This document shows, one piece after another, positions 48,046-59,690 of a stretch of 64,000 bases of DNA. The position numbers and the translations under genes were made by a program. The notes beneath the pieces were generated by a model, which saw nothing but the letters and a program-made list of their open reading frames with translations, searched no databases and was not told where the DNA came from. Within the stretch, counting starts at the first letter, position 1; every line of letters begins with the position of its first letter. The DNA comes from Siphonodentalium dalli (Eukaryota; Mollusca; Scaphopoda; Gadilida; Siphonodentaliidae): positions 128,259,123 to 128,323,122 of the forward strand of contig CP136069.1 of the NCBI GenBank assembly GCA_032622095.1, given 5' to 3'.

Positions 48046-50439
48046 TTATATTAAATGGTGGAGCATGTTCAATTGATTTCGATGTTCATTTTGTTTCGTG
48101 TTCTTTTTGTTTTTCACCAGTCATTGCTTAAGCTCAATAAACTGTTCGCGTTTTGTGTGAATGAAACTTCCAGAAGAATATTCGAGGAAAGGTATACAAA
48201 CCGTCCAATGTACATACTTTGGTCATGCTGGATCTGATTATGGTGTCTGTCAATCCGCTATTCCACTTTTTAATTCCCAATTATCAATTCTTTTAATTTA
48301 AAATTATGTTTTACTATCGCGGGCCTCCATACTGACAACACGTAGGTAAACAACCTTCACATTAACTTCGAACGTTTGTGATTTAAAAATAATTTAAAGG
48401 TGGATTATCTCTTTGTAAACATGTGTTATATAGTTACCGGGGAATAAAACATTAGATCTGAATCGAAGACTCATGCCCGGAAATGCTTCTATCGATTAAT
48501 ATTCATTTTATTTCGAATATTTTCTGGTCTAAAAGGGTGTTTAGCTAACGAACAATAGTGGTTACTGTTAACAGAGACCAGAAATTTTATTGTGTAATTT
48601 TGTCACACATAAACGTTAATTATTCTCATTATCGCTTATAACTATGGAATAAAACAATACAACCAATCAATCTGGGACATTTGACGTTCGGTACTTAGCC
48701 ATCGGAACAGCCTAATGCTCTATATCGCTATATGGTATCACCCGAATGGTCTGTTCTAAAAATAGACAAATAAACGGTCCCAATAAAATATTCGAAATAA
48801 AATCAATATTAATTGATATGAGCCTTTCCGGACAGGGGTCTTCAGTTCATATTTATTATTTTATACCCACGCAACTATTTCAAATTTGTTATTTAAAGAG
48901 ATAATCCATCTTTAAATGCTGCTGCCATTCTGACATTATATTAATGAACAATCTCTAATAATTTTGCCGGTAATAATGCCAGAAGTATCACATAATGTGT
49001 ATCCATATATTGTGTGCAGATCAAAATGATGAATATATTATAAGAAATACATGTTGATAATTCACAGACCTGTCAAAAACTGAATAACTCGTGTGGTGGA
49101 ACTTTGTTGGGAAAGGCGGTTGACGTACTGTGCACATGCCAGACCCTCGTTCATGGTTATAATGTGTGCAGTATTTTTGAGCAATAATTGAAGAGAAAAT
49201 CATGATTTTGTTTGTGGCGATATTACTGAATAAAAATACGCGATAAATTTATACATTTTTGGCTACGTATAGTGGCCGTCACAATTAGTGAACACGGTTT
49301 TAAATGATTAACTGGTAGTTATATTTGTGTTTTGTACTTTTTTCCTGTGCAAAAATGTCAGAGATGAGAAAAACATAAAGTCACCTGTCGTGATGTTTAT
49401 TTGATATATGTACATTTATGTGCGTTTTCCTGATGTGGACTGCACATGTGCCATGTACAGTCAATGGCATATCCATATATCAGCATGGGTGATTAGTCGT
49501 ATATTATATGGATAGCTGTGTATGCAGCACACATGATAACTGATATATTGCACAAATAGGTGTAACTGGTATATACAACCACGTTTAAGTACCGTAATTG
49601 GAGGTGACTTGAAACAGTTTTATGGTATTTCAAAGGTAACTTGAAGTGGATGATTAGGACTAAAGCCACATCACTCGAAGTTTATCACACTTCCTCTCTC
49701 TCAGCAATTGATCCCTTGTAAATAGTTCTATTTGGTTATACTCTATGATAAATGTCAAAAATAATGTCCAAATAGGCGTCTGAAGTACGTCACTCCGGCA
49801 ATGGGTGACTTGAGACAGATGTGTCCTACTGTACATATGTGACACCTTGTTCGGTTGCTCGAGTACATATATAGATTATATTTATCAAAGGGACGCCCTG
49901 CCAGTACAGGGCTTCGGTTTCAGAACCGCATAACCACCCACCTCCACATTAAACGCGTTTGCATGGGAACATTTATGGTAACTGCTGTTCTATAATGAGC
50001 CACTTGCGAACAAGAGCAGGCCATTTGAACAAGTTGCCTGCCCTGGAGTGTGTCGCACTAACATCTGTTCTTGCATTTCTGTCTTTGGCGTGACCAGAAT
50101 TCGAAAGGTAGTCCACGTGTACTGTTTTGTATATGACAACTGAAATCAAAGAAACCACGACCTGTCGTAAGAATGGTGACTCGCTGATCTCCAACGATGT
50201 TGGGGTATTCCCACAGTACATGATTCTTAGCTTCGACCAGGCTATTAAAAACCAATATTTGTCATTCATTGATAAGACACTTCAAAGTATTGATGAACAA
50301 ATGAACTATGTCGAACAGATTAGGACCGGGCCAGTGACTGGCTCCCCTGATTGAATTTTCAAAGAAATATGATGCTTTGTTGCAGTTAACAGCTATTACA
50401 CAAACGCCTGTCACGCTTTCTCCTCACAAAACTTAGAAT
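48046..50439. other. unassigned intergenic DNA
   Basis: About 2.4 kb without a recognisable gene. The last few hundred bases (from about 50120) could be worn upstream ORF1 of the retrotransposon that follows, but no motif supports it. Confidence 0.45.
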
Positions 50440-50492
50440 AGTAACAAAGCATTTTGAGAAATCTCCGACTCTTTCTCAGTCGGATATTTTGG

Positions 50493-50600
50493 CTGAGTTG
50501 GCACCACATGGAGTTACTGAGTTGGCACCACATGGAGTTACTGAGTTGGCACCACATGGAGTTACTGATGTTCGCACCACACGGAGTTACTGATGTTCGC
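50493..50600 (+). repeat. 24-bp in-frame tandem repeat in the LINE ORF1
   Basis: Three exact copies of ctgagttggcaccacatgga-gtta (24 bp), then a 25-bp variant with ctgatgttcgcaccacacgg and a partial fifth. In the gag-like frame each 24-bp unit encodes ELAPHGVT; the 25-bp unit shifts the frame. Confidence 0.92.
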
Positions 50601-50700
50601 ATGTTGTCTAGGACAGTTGAATGACTAAAAGTTCCTTTGCATAGTTATATTTTGACTTTTAATGAGTGCGAACATCCGCCAGCATTGAAGGTTGGATATA

Positions 50701-51120
50701 TGTGACCCGCCATATCAAATCCAGTCGTAAGTCGGGATTTTTTTTACCCTGTGCCAATGCATTCTCTTATATATGCGAGTCAACCATAGGTCGCCTCGCA
50801 TATATAAGAGAATGCATTGGCCTAACAATTTTTTACAATTTTAATAATTCTTTCTTGTATTCTTTAACAATTTTATAATTTCACCCAATACAGAGCCCCA
50901 GACAAACATGAGCAGACGACACTCTTCTATATGCTTCTATATATGTGTGGGGCTCCCTGCAGGGTAATGGATGTTTTTTTATTTTATGTCCTAAGAAAAA
51001 TTTGTTTTAAAAAAATGATAAAAAATTGTTAGGCCAATGCATTCTCTTATATAAGAGAATGCATTGGCACAGGGTAAAAAAAATCCCGACTTACGACTGG
51101 ATTTTATATGGCGGGTCACA
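50701..51120. mobile_element. TA-flanked TGTGACCCGCC element, short copy
   Basis: 420 bp with TA at 50699-50700 and 51121-51122. The left palindrome (50755-50823) is full length; the right one (51033-51068) has lost its centre and is a 36-bp perfect remnant. The element lies inside the LINE ORF1 pseudogene. Compared with 10373-11522 it lacks the 684-bp nested insertion and shows the empty site at 50960-50973. Confidence 0.9.
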
Positions 51121-51868
51121 TATGATATATTTTGTCTACATAAGTTCCAAATCCCTTACAATGTTTTAAAAGGCATGGTATGGTCGTGGACAGGAACATT
51201 GTAAACGTAACTAAACCATATGTGCACGCTGTTTTGTTTCTGGTCATGATAATGAGGATTGTGCTAAACCAAAAAAGTTTTCAAAATGCCAAGGTTCACA
51301 TGCTGCAGTGGACCGAGCATGCCCCATATGGGACTATGAATTCAAAATTCAATGGTGTAAGATTGAGACACAGCTATCATATCTCGATGTAAAGAAAGTA
51401 GTTGGTACTCGACCATCAATTTAACCAGTCACATACACTGCTTTCGTTTCCACAAAACGTGTGGTGATGCCAGCACTCAGACAACAACCAGACCAACACC
51501 ATTCGAGTATCACAATCGACACAACTTGACGTAACTGATTTTACTCCTGTCCCAGAACCTGTATCACATGGCGCGGAAACGTCTACTGAAGATGCACCCG
51601 TTGCCCACAAACAATCCACTCAAGTTGAGCCAGTTACTGCAACACAGTCTATTCGTGTTGATGCTATTGCTACACAACAAAATTCGCCTGTTGCTTTGAA
51701 AAAAAATCACCAAAGTCTCTCCAATGTTTTATCAGGCCGTGACATGGGATTTGAAAAAAAAAGGACTATATCTGTTATGGCAGATTTATCAGGCTGCCGC
51801 CTGACAAGTGGATGCTACCTGTTCCTCTTTCAATCAGGAGAGCAGGTAGCCGTGGATAAGGCATATAA

Positions 51869-52056
51869 GATCATCATCACATGGGTCAGGGAATATTTTT
51901 ATTTTATTATATTATTTTAGAAGGGTCACATCTCAGATTGTGAGGAAATCACACCAAGCTTGGGGAAAATGATTTTCTCAAAATTGGAGATGTGACGGTT
52001 CTAAAAAAAAATAACATAACATAAAAACAAAATTTTCCGGACCCATGTGATCATGA
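51869..52056. mobile_element. 188-bp foldback MITE
   Basis: Arms of about 85 bp: gatcatcatcacatgggtca plus a tagaagggtcacatctcaga block on the left, and the complements (ggagatgtgacggttcta, ggacccatgtgatcatga) on the right. It terminates the recognisable LINE ORF1; the C-terminal residues of that open frame are translation of this element. Confidence 0.82.
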
Positions 52057-53103
52057 TACATGTTTTATTATAACTGGTTGTCTCGATTGTTTTCAAAAGC
52101 GTTTTCAATTTTTCCAAGCTATATTCGGTTCTAGAGAATACGACTAGGGAATAATCCTCTTGATTGATTAAGTGCTTAATAACAGGGAAAGTTACTCCAA
52201 CAGAATCCACGATCAGGTTAAAAGTGGTACACAAGCTGCAAAAACGAGTTCAGGCCCTCGCTACGGTATGTCTATATAGTCCTGCATATATGGGACTGAA
52301 CTCTGCATGGAGCTTGGTGGTACGATACTCAGACTGAATGTACACATCCATGTACAAGAGTTTCATTTCCTGTTGCTTAGGATCTGGTTATGGAATATTG
52401 TATGAAAAGAGTACACATGCAACAGAAATCGTGACAGGGCCTCTTGTGGTATGATAATAAAGAGCGTTACCTGTATATGTATATGACATTGGTCAAATTA
52501 AAGAGCGTTCTTCGCATTTCTGTGCTGAAAACTGAAAGCAGTTAGTCACCTGCAGGTAATAAAATGAATGGAAATGTTCGCTTCCTATTTGCTCAACGTA
52601 ATGCACGACGTCGCCAGCATCCGCCATTCTATAGTAGGTTACCATGCAGAGCGAATTGCGTCATTGCACTGCCAGATGTTGCGGGGAAGATAACCCCGAA
52701 TAAATCAAGATATCCAGTGGAAAGACCACAAGAAGTAATTAACCTTAATGCAAATGATAATATTCGATGCAGCTAGTATTTGGCAAAAGAATCAGCAAGG
52801 CGCGCGCGTGTTGAGTCTTTTGTCGAATACCCGATGCTGAGAAAATTAGCTGATTTAAAACCTTCCCACCGAAGTATCATTGGAGCCGACTAGCCAGTCG
52901 GTCTGGCCCACTGCTCTGTCCCGATTCCCTGTTTATACACCCATAGTTCATCGCGGACAGTTATTATTGTCAAAAAGCAACACGTTTCAATTATTTAATT
53001 CGAATCTAGAGGGACTGCATGTCCTCCGAAGTTGTCCGTTGCGCTGTGTATTCGGCTAGTGTGAGCTATATTTCTATTCAATTTTATGTTTATGCCATTT
53101 TTT
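52057..53103. other. unassigned intergenic DNA with one AAAGAGCG-box pair
   Basis: No gene recognised. At 52458 and 52499 two taaagagcgtt boxes lie 41 bp apart, flanking a spacer unlike that of the 500-bp MITEs. The 52564-52776 frame has no recognised family. Confidence 0.5.
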
Positions 53104-54850
53104 AGCTCATCTGAGACGAAGTATGCGGTGGAGCTATAGTCATCACTCCTCGTCCGTCGTCCGCCCGTCCATCCATCCGTCCGTCCGTCAACAATTCTTT
53201 GAACATCTTCTCCTCTGATTACATTGGACGGAATGGGTTCATATTTGGTGTGGATGTTCCCTAGGTGAATCCCATTCAGATTTGTTCAAATGAGGTCACT
53301 GGGTCAAATAGTTGCGAAGCCAGGGCCATAACTCTTTCCCTCCATAGTATTTATTAAAAACAACTTCTTGTCTAGAACCATTGGTCCGATTTAGCTTATA
53401 TTTGGTATGAAGTGTTCTTGAATGACTAGGGTTCAGATTTGTTCAAATGAGGTCACCAGGTTGATTAGTGAGAAACCAGGGCCATAACTCTATTCCTCAT
53501 AGTAATTCTTAGAATGACATCTTCTCAAGAAAGATTGGGCCGATTTAGCTTATATTTGGTACGGAGGGACCTAATGGGTGAATGGAGTTTTTTTCAAATT
53601 GGGGCACTGGGTCAAATAGGGGCAGAGCCAGGGACATAACTCTAAATACAAAAAATAACATTTTTGCATTTTGATCTTTGATTTTATTTAGACACATCAC
53701 AGCCACCCACCCCACCCCACCTCCTGTCCCTGTCTCACCATGCTGTACCATACCATATTATCTCTGCCTACTTCACCGCATTAAAATCCTTGTTTTGATC
53801 ACAGCTGTAGGAGTAACACAATACATTGGTATTGCTCTGCAAAATGTTTGTGCCATAATTAATTATCTCCATGTCAACAGGTATCCCAGACATTCTGGTA
53901 GCTGATAGTGGCTTTATGAATGGAATTTTATCCCATGTTTATCTCAGATACAAATTACCTGTTTGACAGATAAAGTTTATTTTTACTATTAATATTAACC
54001 ATTTCATGACCACAGTTGTGCTGGTGAGAGCAATGAAGACACTGTGCTTGTGCATTCTCTTATATATGCTCCCATGGGGAGCCTCCCATATAAAAGAGAA
54101 TGCACTGGCTTTCAAGGTCGAGGAATTTGTTTTAAGCCAATAGTGTCATGCATTTAAATAAATCATGTATGTCATATTCTTGCAGGGATGTCCCTACTGT
54201 GTTGGGGTGATTTACAGATGTGTTCAATGAAATGTAATTTTTGAGCTCACATCTTCTCTCGACTGAATGGGTTCATATTTGGTGTGGATGTTCCCTAGGT
54301 GACTCATATTCAGATTTGTTCAACTGGGGTCACTCTGTAAATGGCTATGAAGGCAGGGCCATAACTCTTGCCCTCCATAGTAATTCTTAAAAACTACTTC
54401 TTCTGCTGTATCATCAGGTTGAATGGGTTCATATTTGGTATGAAGGGTCCTTGGGTGACCCGGAGTTCAGATTTTTTCAAATGGGGTCATTTGTTTTAAA
54501 TGGGTTCACCTGGTCAACTAGAGGCCAGGCAAAGGACAGTTTTCCTCTTAATATGCTTCCTTCACACGGACCATCAGGTCTATTTTACTGATATTTAGTA
54601 TGAAGGGTTCTTTGGTGTCTGGGATTCAAATTTATTGAGATGGGGTCACCAGATTAAATAGAGTGGGACCAGGGACATAACTGTATGTCTCTCTAGTAAT
54701 ATTTAAAATGTCTTCTCAAAAGAGGTTGGACTATTTAGCTTACATATAGTATGGAGGATCCTTTAGTGACTGCGATTCAGATTTGTTAACATGAGGTCAA
54801 CCTGTTAAGAAATGACGGGGATATGGGGACTTCACTTAAAACATCTACCT
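53104..54850. repeat. molluscan ggccataactct repeat array
   Basis: Opens with agctcatctgagacgaagta and a (tccg)n stretch, then about eight diverged units of roughly 170 bp carrying ttcatatttggtatgaagg, cagatttgttcaaatgaggt, cactgggtcaaatag, and gccagggccataactct. This composition is, from memory, common in bivalve genomes. A TTAACCATTTCATGACC element fragment (53995-54115) is inserted within it. No coding potential. Confidence 0.8.
53995..54115. mobile_element. fragment of a TTAACCCTTTCRTGACTGG element
   Basis: Starts TTAACCATTTCATGACCACA and includes a palindrome module with a changed centre (gtgcattctcttatatatgc ... taaaagagaatgcactggc). It interrupts the ggccataactct array, so it is younger than that array. 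Confidence 0.62.
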
Positions 54851-57513
54851 TGGAACTACCTGACTGATTAATCTGACATATATATATGGTGTTTTCGGGT
54901 CCATGGATAATTGGGCTTCAAACATGTCTAAATAGTTTATAAAAAGGTGCTTGTGAGATTGGAAATTTCGAACAATTGAGAAAGTTTGAGACGTCAGTTG
55001 TGAAATTCCAACCTAAGACTTGGGAGTCTGGAGCCCGGTCAGGAGGGGATATGTTGAGCTGGAGGGGGGGGGGTGATCTGTAGTGTTCCATTGGTAATTT
55101 AAAGGTAGATATTCACCGATCGACATGAATCCTCTCTAGTCACATATCCTGTTTAGATCTACTTCTTTTAAAGTTCTGACTGTTATGGTCTCAAGAGTCC
55201 CAGTCTTATCAGTCTTTGCAGTCTGGTGAGCGACCCCACAGTCTTTGACTGTCTAGTTTCTTTTGTGATTTAAAGATACTCCATCAAATAGGACACCAAC
55301 TGCATTAACATTGTATAAGACATTTTATCCATTTCATCAGGTGTATAAAAGATAATGGCAATCAACGACAGTTGGTCTAAAAACCATCACAATCCTCGCT
55401 AATTACTAATTGCCCCCTGAGTCCCTGTTACGATAGTTGTCTTGTGCGTCGTATTATTCGATGCTATCGACATGCGACCAGAGTACACATGAAATAATCC
55501 CTTTCGTATTCTTAAAATAATACCCGGGGCGTTATAAGAACACCCATGTTATCACGACAAAGAGATAACACGCAGGTGGGTTTTAACTTGAGTATCATAC
55601 TACAATCTTAAAATGCGCTGCATGAAGATCGATATTGACCTTTGGTGGTGACATTTGTTCATTTCCCTAGCGTTCGTGACAGCCGTAGAGTACACCTACA
55701 GTACACGTGGATCAAATTCGCAATTACTTTTGAAAGTACGTGTCTTATTTTGGAACTTCCATAAACTTTACAACAACGACAATGTTATATATTACTCACA
55801 TCAATTCCGAAGCATCTCCCCGACTGCCGACTGTGTTCGATTGAGCCCAGCAACAGTGTTGCACTGAGTGAATAACATATCCATCCAGATTACCTGAATC
55901 AAAATGACCTTTAATGATGAACACGATGATGTTCTATCGTGACTTTGTTCACTTTTATCCAACAAACTGTGCTGAATAATATGCCCGTATACCATAACCA
56001 TATGTGGACTATGCATGCTAGTACTCAGTAATGACTATTGATATAAAATAAATTTGCATTTGTCATCTCGAAAATGTTTATTGTTTTCTGATAATGAACG
56101 GTTAGAATTGAACAATAAAGAGCACTTATGTGCATCTTTTCATAGTGTTTATAGCGCTTCTACATGCCAATTTCTAAACATCTACCTTCATGTGTGACAA
56201 AGCTAGTGCTCATTATGCAACGCCATTGTGATACATGCTTACAAGTGTATATATGACATAACTATATGAGTGGTATAGTGTAGACTTAAAGATTATAGGT
56301 CACTTTAAAATAAGAAATCGAAATATTCAAGGGACATCTGCATGACTATTTCGAATCTGGTGAAGACTGAATAGCAGAATAATTACATGCTGGTAACTGG
56401 GGACTGTATCATATGATATGGTTTTATGGCTATATAATTTTGGAAACTAATTATTATCAGTAACTTACGTCAACCATGCAATGAGGTACACAGGCACACA
56501 CATACATGTCCAAAAGTCTTATGCAATTTCCGCTAACGTTAGACATTTTGTGTGCATAACATATATCCCTCTACTAAAGTTTAGAGAGTAGAGAACAATT
56601 ATATTAATTAATCACAAGCAGCAAAACTTTCAAAGTCCCATTACTTTGATTACATTCCCATATTCCCTAACATTTTGCTTTTTCTGGCTAATTTCTGTTC
56701 GAAGGCTAACATGAAATCGGAGAGTGGTAAATACGCTTATTATGTGTATCTCGGCTTTCTGTCATTTTGGATCAGTACCAATTCTTATTTTGATTTTGTC
56801 CTGGTGTTCAAGGGAAGTAATTTTTTTCCAAAATTATATTTTTAGTTTTTCCAACCTACCCAACAAATGGAATTCATGGTACATTTAGTCCTCCGAATCA
56901 TCATGATGTTATATAATGCTTTCCAGTGTGTTCCGATTTGAAATGTTCATCCTCTGACGCCAAACTACTAAGCACATATTGATATATTTATGTGACGTAT
57001 TTAGTTTCTTCAGCAAACACCCTGCTATATAATATAATGTATTTATTTCAGGTAGGGGTGAGGCGATATCATGAATATGGATACTTGGAGAGATTTTATT
57101 TGGAGATTGTGAATGCTTGGCGTTTTCTGATGCTGCAGCTACATAGTCATGATCATTTTTTGTGTTATCAATTTATCAGAAACATTCCCAGAAGCCTCTA
57201 CAGCTGAGACTATTGAAAGTAGAAAGCAATATGTCGTCGTCATCTTTATAATTACTGCCTTTTGGCTTCTTCGACATCAGATTGATAAGGCATTGTTTGT
57301 AAGCAGAGACCAATTATGCAGTATCTCTACATATATCTGCTTGTCGAATTAAGGAGAAGACAATCTTGGTTGAGCCGATTTGTCGAACGGAAATTGAACG
57401 TCTCGTTCTCTGCTTATTCTTTCCATAAGCCACACGTGGCACTGCTGTAAATAAGCCATCATTTGATGAAATGCAATATAGCCTAAGATATACATACAGG
57501 CTGCAACTCATGG
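54851..57513. other. unassigned intergenic DNA
   Basis: About 2.7 kb; a short G run at 55064 and scattered AT-rich sequence, no recognised gene or repeat. Short frames near 56992-57352 (plus) show no family features. Confidence 0.5.
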
Positions 57514-58014
57514 TTAAAGGCACGTGAGGCCTTAGTTGTCGAAAATATTCATATGTGTTCCAATCACCGTAAACAGAAAAACATTAAAACGCATACAGTT
57601 TCGTTCATATATACCATGACCATCGCGTAAGCAGCATGTTATCATAAAGATTTACTATATTTTACCTAAGCAAGAGCCTGATTGTGTTACAGAAGACAAC
57701 ACAATGCTGCTGGCTAATCACACACAAATGGCATAAACGCTCTTTATTCGTTCCATATCAGGAATTCACCCACAAAGAACGCTCTTTATGTTTACCGTCA
57801 TAATATAAACAAACACCAGAAAAGTAACTTTTTATGCTTTTGTTTACATAACAATGGTCAAAAATATGACAATAACATACTGTTTATGCGATATTTCTTA
57901 TTTGTATACGGACAAGTCTGTCTACATTTTGTTGTTCTTTCTGTTTGTGGCGGTTTTTGACGGGTGGAAATATTTTCACAGGACACCCACCGCCAAGGCC
58001 AACCGTACCTTTAA
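57514..58014. mobile_element. TTAA-flanked AGGYACG MITE, copy 5
   Basis: 501 bp including both TTAA sites, same orientation as 8989-9490 and the closest to it in sequence. Ends are AGGCACGTGAGGCCTT and aaggccaaccgtacct. Boxes aacgctcttta at 57736 and 57778, 42 bp apart. Confidence 0.9.
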
Positions 58015-58121
58015 CTCCGGCACTGCTAGCAGAGGATTGTCGTGAACCGAATTGGATGTTACCTTTGTGTGACGAGAATTGAAGCAGTCAAATAGCTGAT
58101 CGTACCGAATCAGGAATTCAG

Positions 58122-58225
58122 CACAGGTCCCCAGAACAAAAATTGACCCAACCCCCAATAGTACTTAATCCTATAGGATTAACAGTACTATTGGGGTGGG
58201 GTCAATTTTTTGTCTGGGACCTGTG
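58122..58225. mobile_element. 104-bp hairpin MITE with 8-bp target duplication
   Basis: A near-perfect palindrome with ends CACAGGTCCC and GGGACCTGTG, and inner arms attgaccc/gggtcaat and ccaatagtact/agtactattgg around taatcctataggatta. Both sides carry GAATTCAG (58114-58121 and 58226-58233), an 8-bp duplication typical of hAT-type transposition. No other copy was noticed in the window. Confidence 0.88.
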
Positions 58226-58233
58226 GAATTCAG

Positions 58234-59228
58234 AGCTGTGTATGGCTTTTAGAGGCAGCTAACAAGATTATGTTGCTATAGCATGCAGCAGCAACTGAAT
58301 GACTCAAGCCTTGTGATAGACCCGCATCTTGGAGAAATGGTTCATATTAAGATGTTTTGGTGTTAGTTTTGGACACATACGGATTGGAAGTTTTGCATCC
58401 ATCTTGTATAAGTCATAATATATCTCAAATTTATTGTATTTCATAAGGTTATTGTGGCACTCTTAATACGATGAGGAGGGTCATAGAAACAGAACATTTT
58501 GTTACCGTTGAATGTTAATGACTAGTGTCATTTTCACTAACACCAAGCTTGAAATATGTGGACCTGTTTGTGTAACCCCGATCACATACAATACATTTAA
58601 TGTTACACCTAGCATCTTGTAATATAGGTATTATCTCAAACACTAGATATTATATTAGTGCTGCATCTGAACAACCAGATGTAAAAAATACTCTATTATA
58701 GGCTGCTTCCGTTTGACATTTAAACCTCTTACAATGAACTCGGGTGCCTTTTTTTTTTTTAGCAATTTTAGAGCTTTTAGAAATTGTGGCGTCATCCAGA
58801 CCGATCGAATCCGTGCGACTGTTGCACTTCATCTTGAGCGCTTGCTTTATTGACATCTCATCGAAACTCATGATACAACATCGATCTTTGTTACCGAATA
58901 ACTTGATTTATCTTTGAGAATGTTGATGACTACTGGATGGAAGCTTATGTCTGTTGTAAATGACCGAATCCACATTTTAACTGAACTGACAGATGGTAAC
59001 ACACAGTATGGAGAGAGTAGCCGGTATGTCTTTTGTTACTATAGTAGATAGATAAAGCCAAACGTTTGTCCTCATCTGTCAATCTTCATTCATGTTTTAG
59101 CCTTGTCGACATCAAGGCCTGACTCTGGAGAAAAACTGCTGCATTGACGGAGGAATGACTTTCACAGCAGCTTCAATTATCGCATTTGTTCGTTTTACCC
59201 GGAGAGACTGATTTTAGTTGTACTACCC
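58234..59228. other. unassigned intergenic DNA
   Basis: No gene or repeat recognised. Confidence 0.5.
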
Positions 59229-59690
59229 TTTTCCTTTCCATATCAAATCCAGTCGTAATTCGGGATTTTTTTTACCCTGTGCCAATGCATTCTTGTATAT
59301 ATGCGAGTCGACCATAGGTCGCCTCGCATATATAAGAGAATGCATTGGCCTAACAATTTTTTACAATTTTAATAATTTTTTCTTGTATTCTTTAACAATT
59401 TTATAATTTCACCCATACAGAGCCCCAGACAAACATGAGCAGACGACACTCTTCTATATGCTTCTATATATGTGTGGTGCTCCCTGCAGGGTAATGGGTG
59501 CTTTTTTATTTTATGTCCTAAAAATTGCAAGAAACATTTATTTTAAAAACATTATATACAAAATTGTTAGGACAATGCATTCTCTTATATATGCGAGGCG
59601 ACCTATGGTCGACTCACATATATAAGAGAATGCATTGGCACAGGGTAAAAAATTCCCGACTTACGACTGGATTTGATATGGCGGGTCACA
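59229..59690. mobile_element. TGTGACCCGCC element, left end eroded
   Basis: Similar to 50701-51120 from ccatatcaaatccagtcgta to ggcgggtcaca. The outermost nine or so bases of the left end are replaced. Both palindromes are full length (59281-59349 and 59571-59639), and the ctgcagggtaatgg empty site is at 59484-59497. Confidence 0.85.

Larger units (their letters stand above)
50440..51868 (+). pseudogene. LINE ORF1 (gag-like zinc-knuckle protein), decayed and interrupted
   Basis: Plus-strand fragments in order match the gag-like ORF1 of non-LTR elements. First comes SQSDILAELAPHGVT (50476-50520) with extra ELAPHGVT units, then VRMLSRTVE and HSYILTF (50640-50660), then EHPPALKVGY (50669-50698). 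A MITE occupies 50701-51120. After it come VPNPLQCFK (51145-51171), a damaged knuckle ending GQEHCKRN, and an intact knuckle CARCFVSGHDNEDC (C-x2-C-x4-H-x4-C, 51220-51261), followed by KCQGSHAAVDRACPIW. At least three frameshifts and two in-frame stops are present. A Thr/Gln/Val-rich tail runs to about 51866, where a foldback element takes over. No ORF2 follows. Confidence 0.78.

Noticed and set aside
51696-51920. A 74-codon plus-strand frame considered as a separate gene.
   Set aside because: Its first part is the C-terminal tail of the LINE ORF1 pseudogene, open upstream of the Met, and its last part is translation of the foldback element at 51869-52056.
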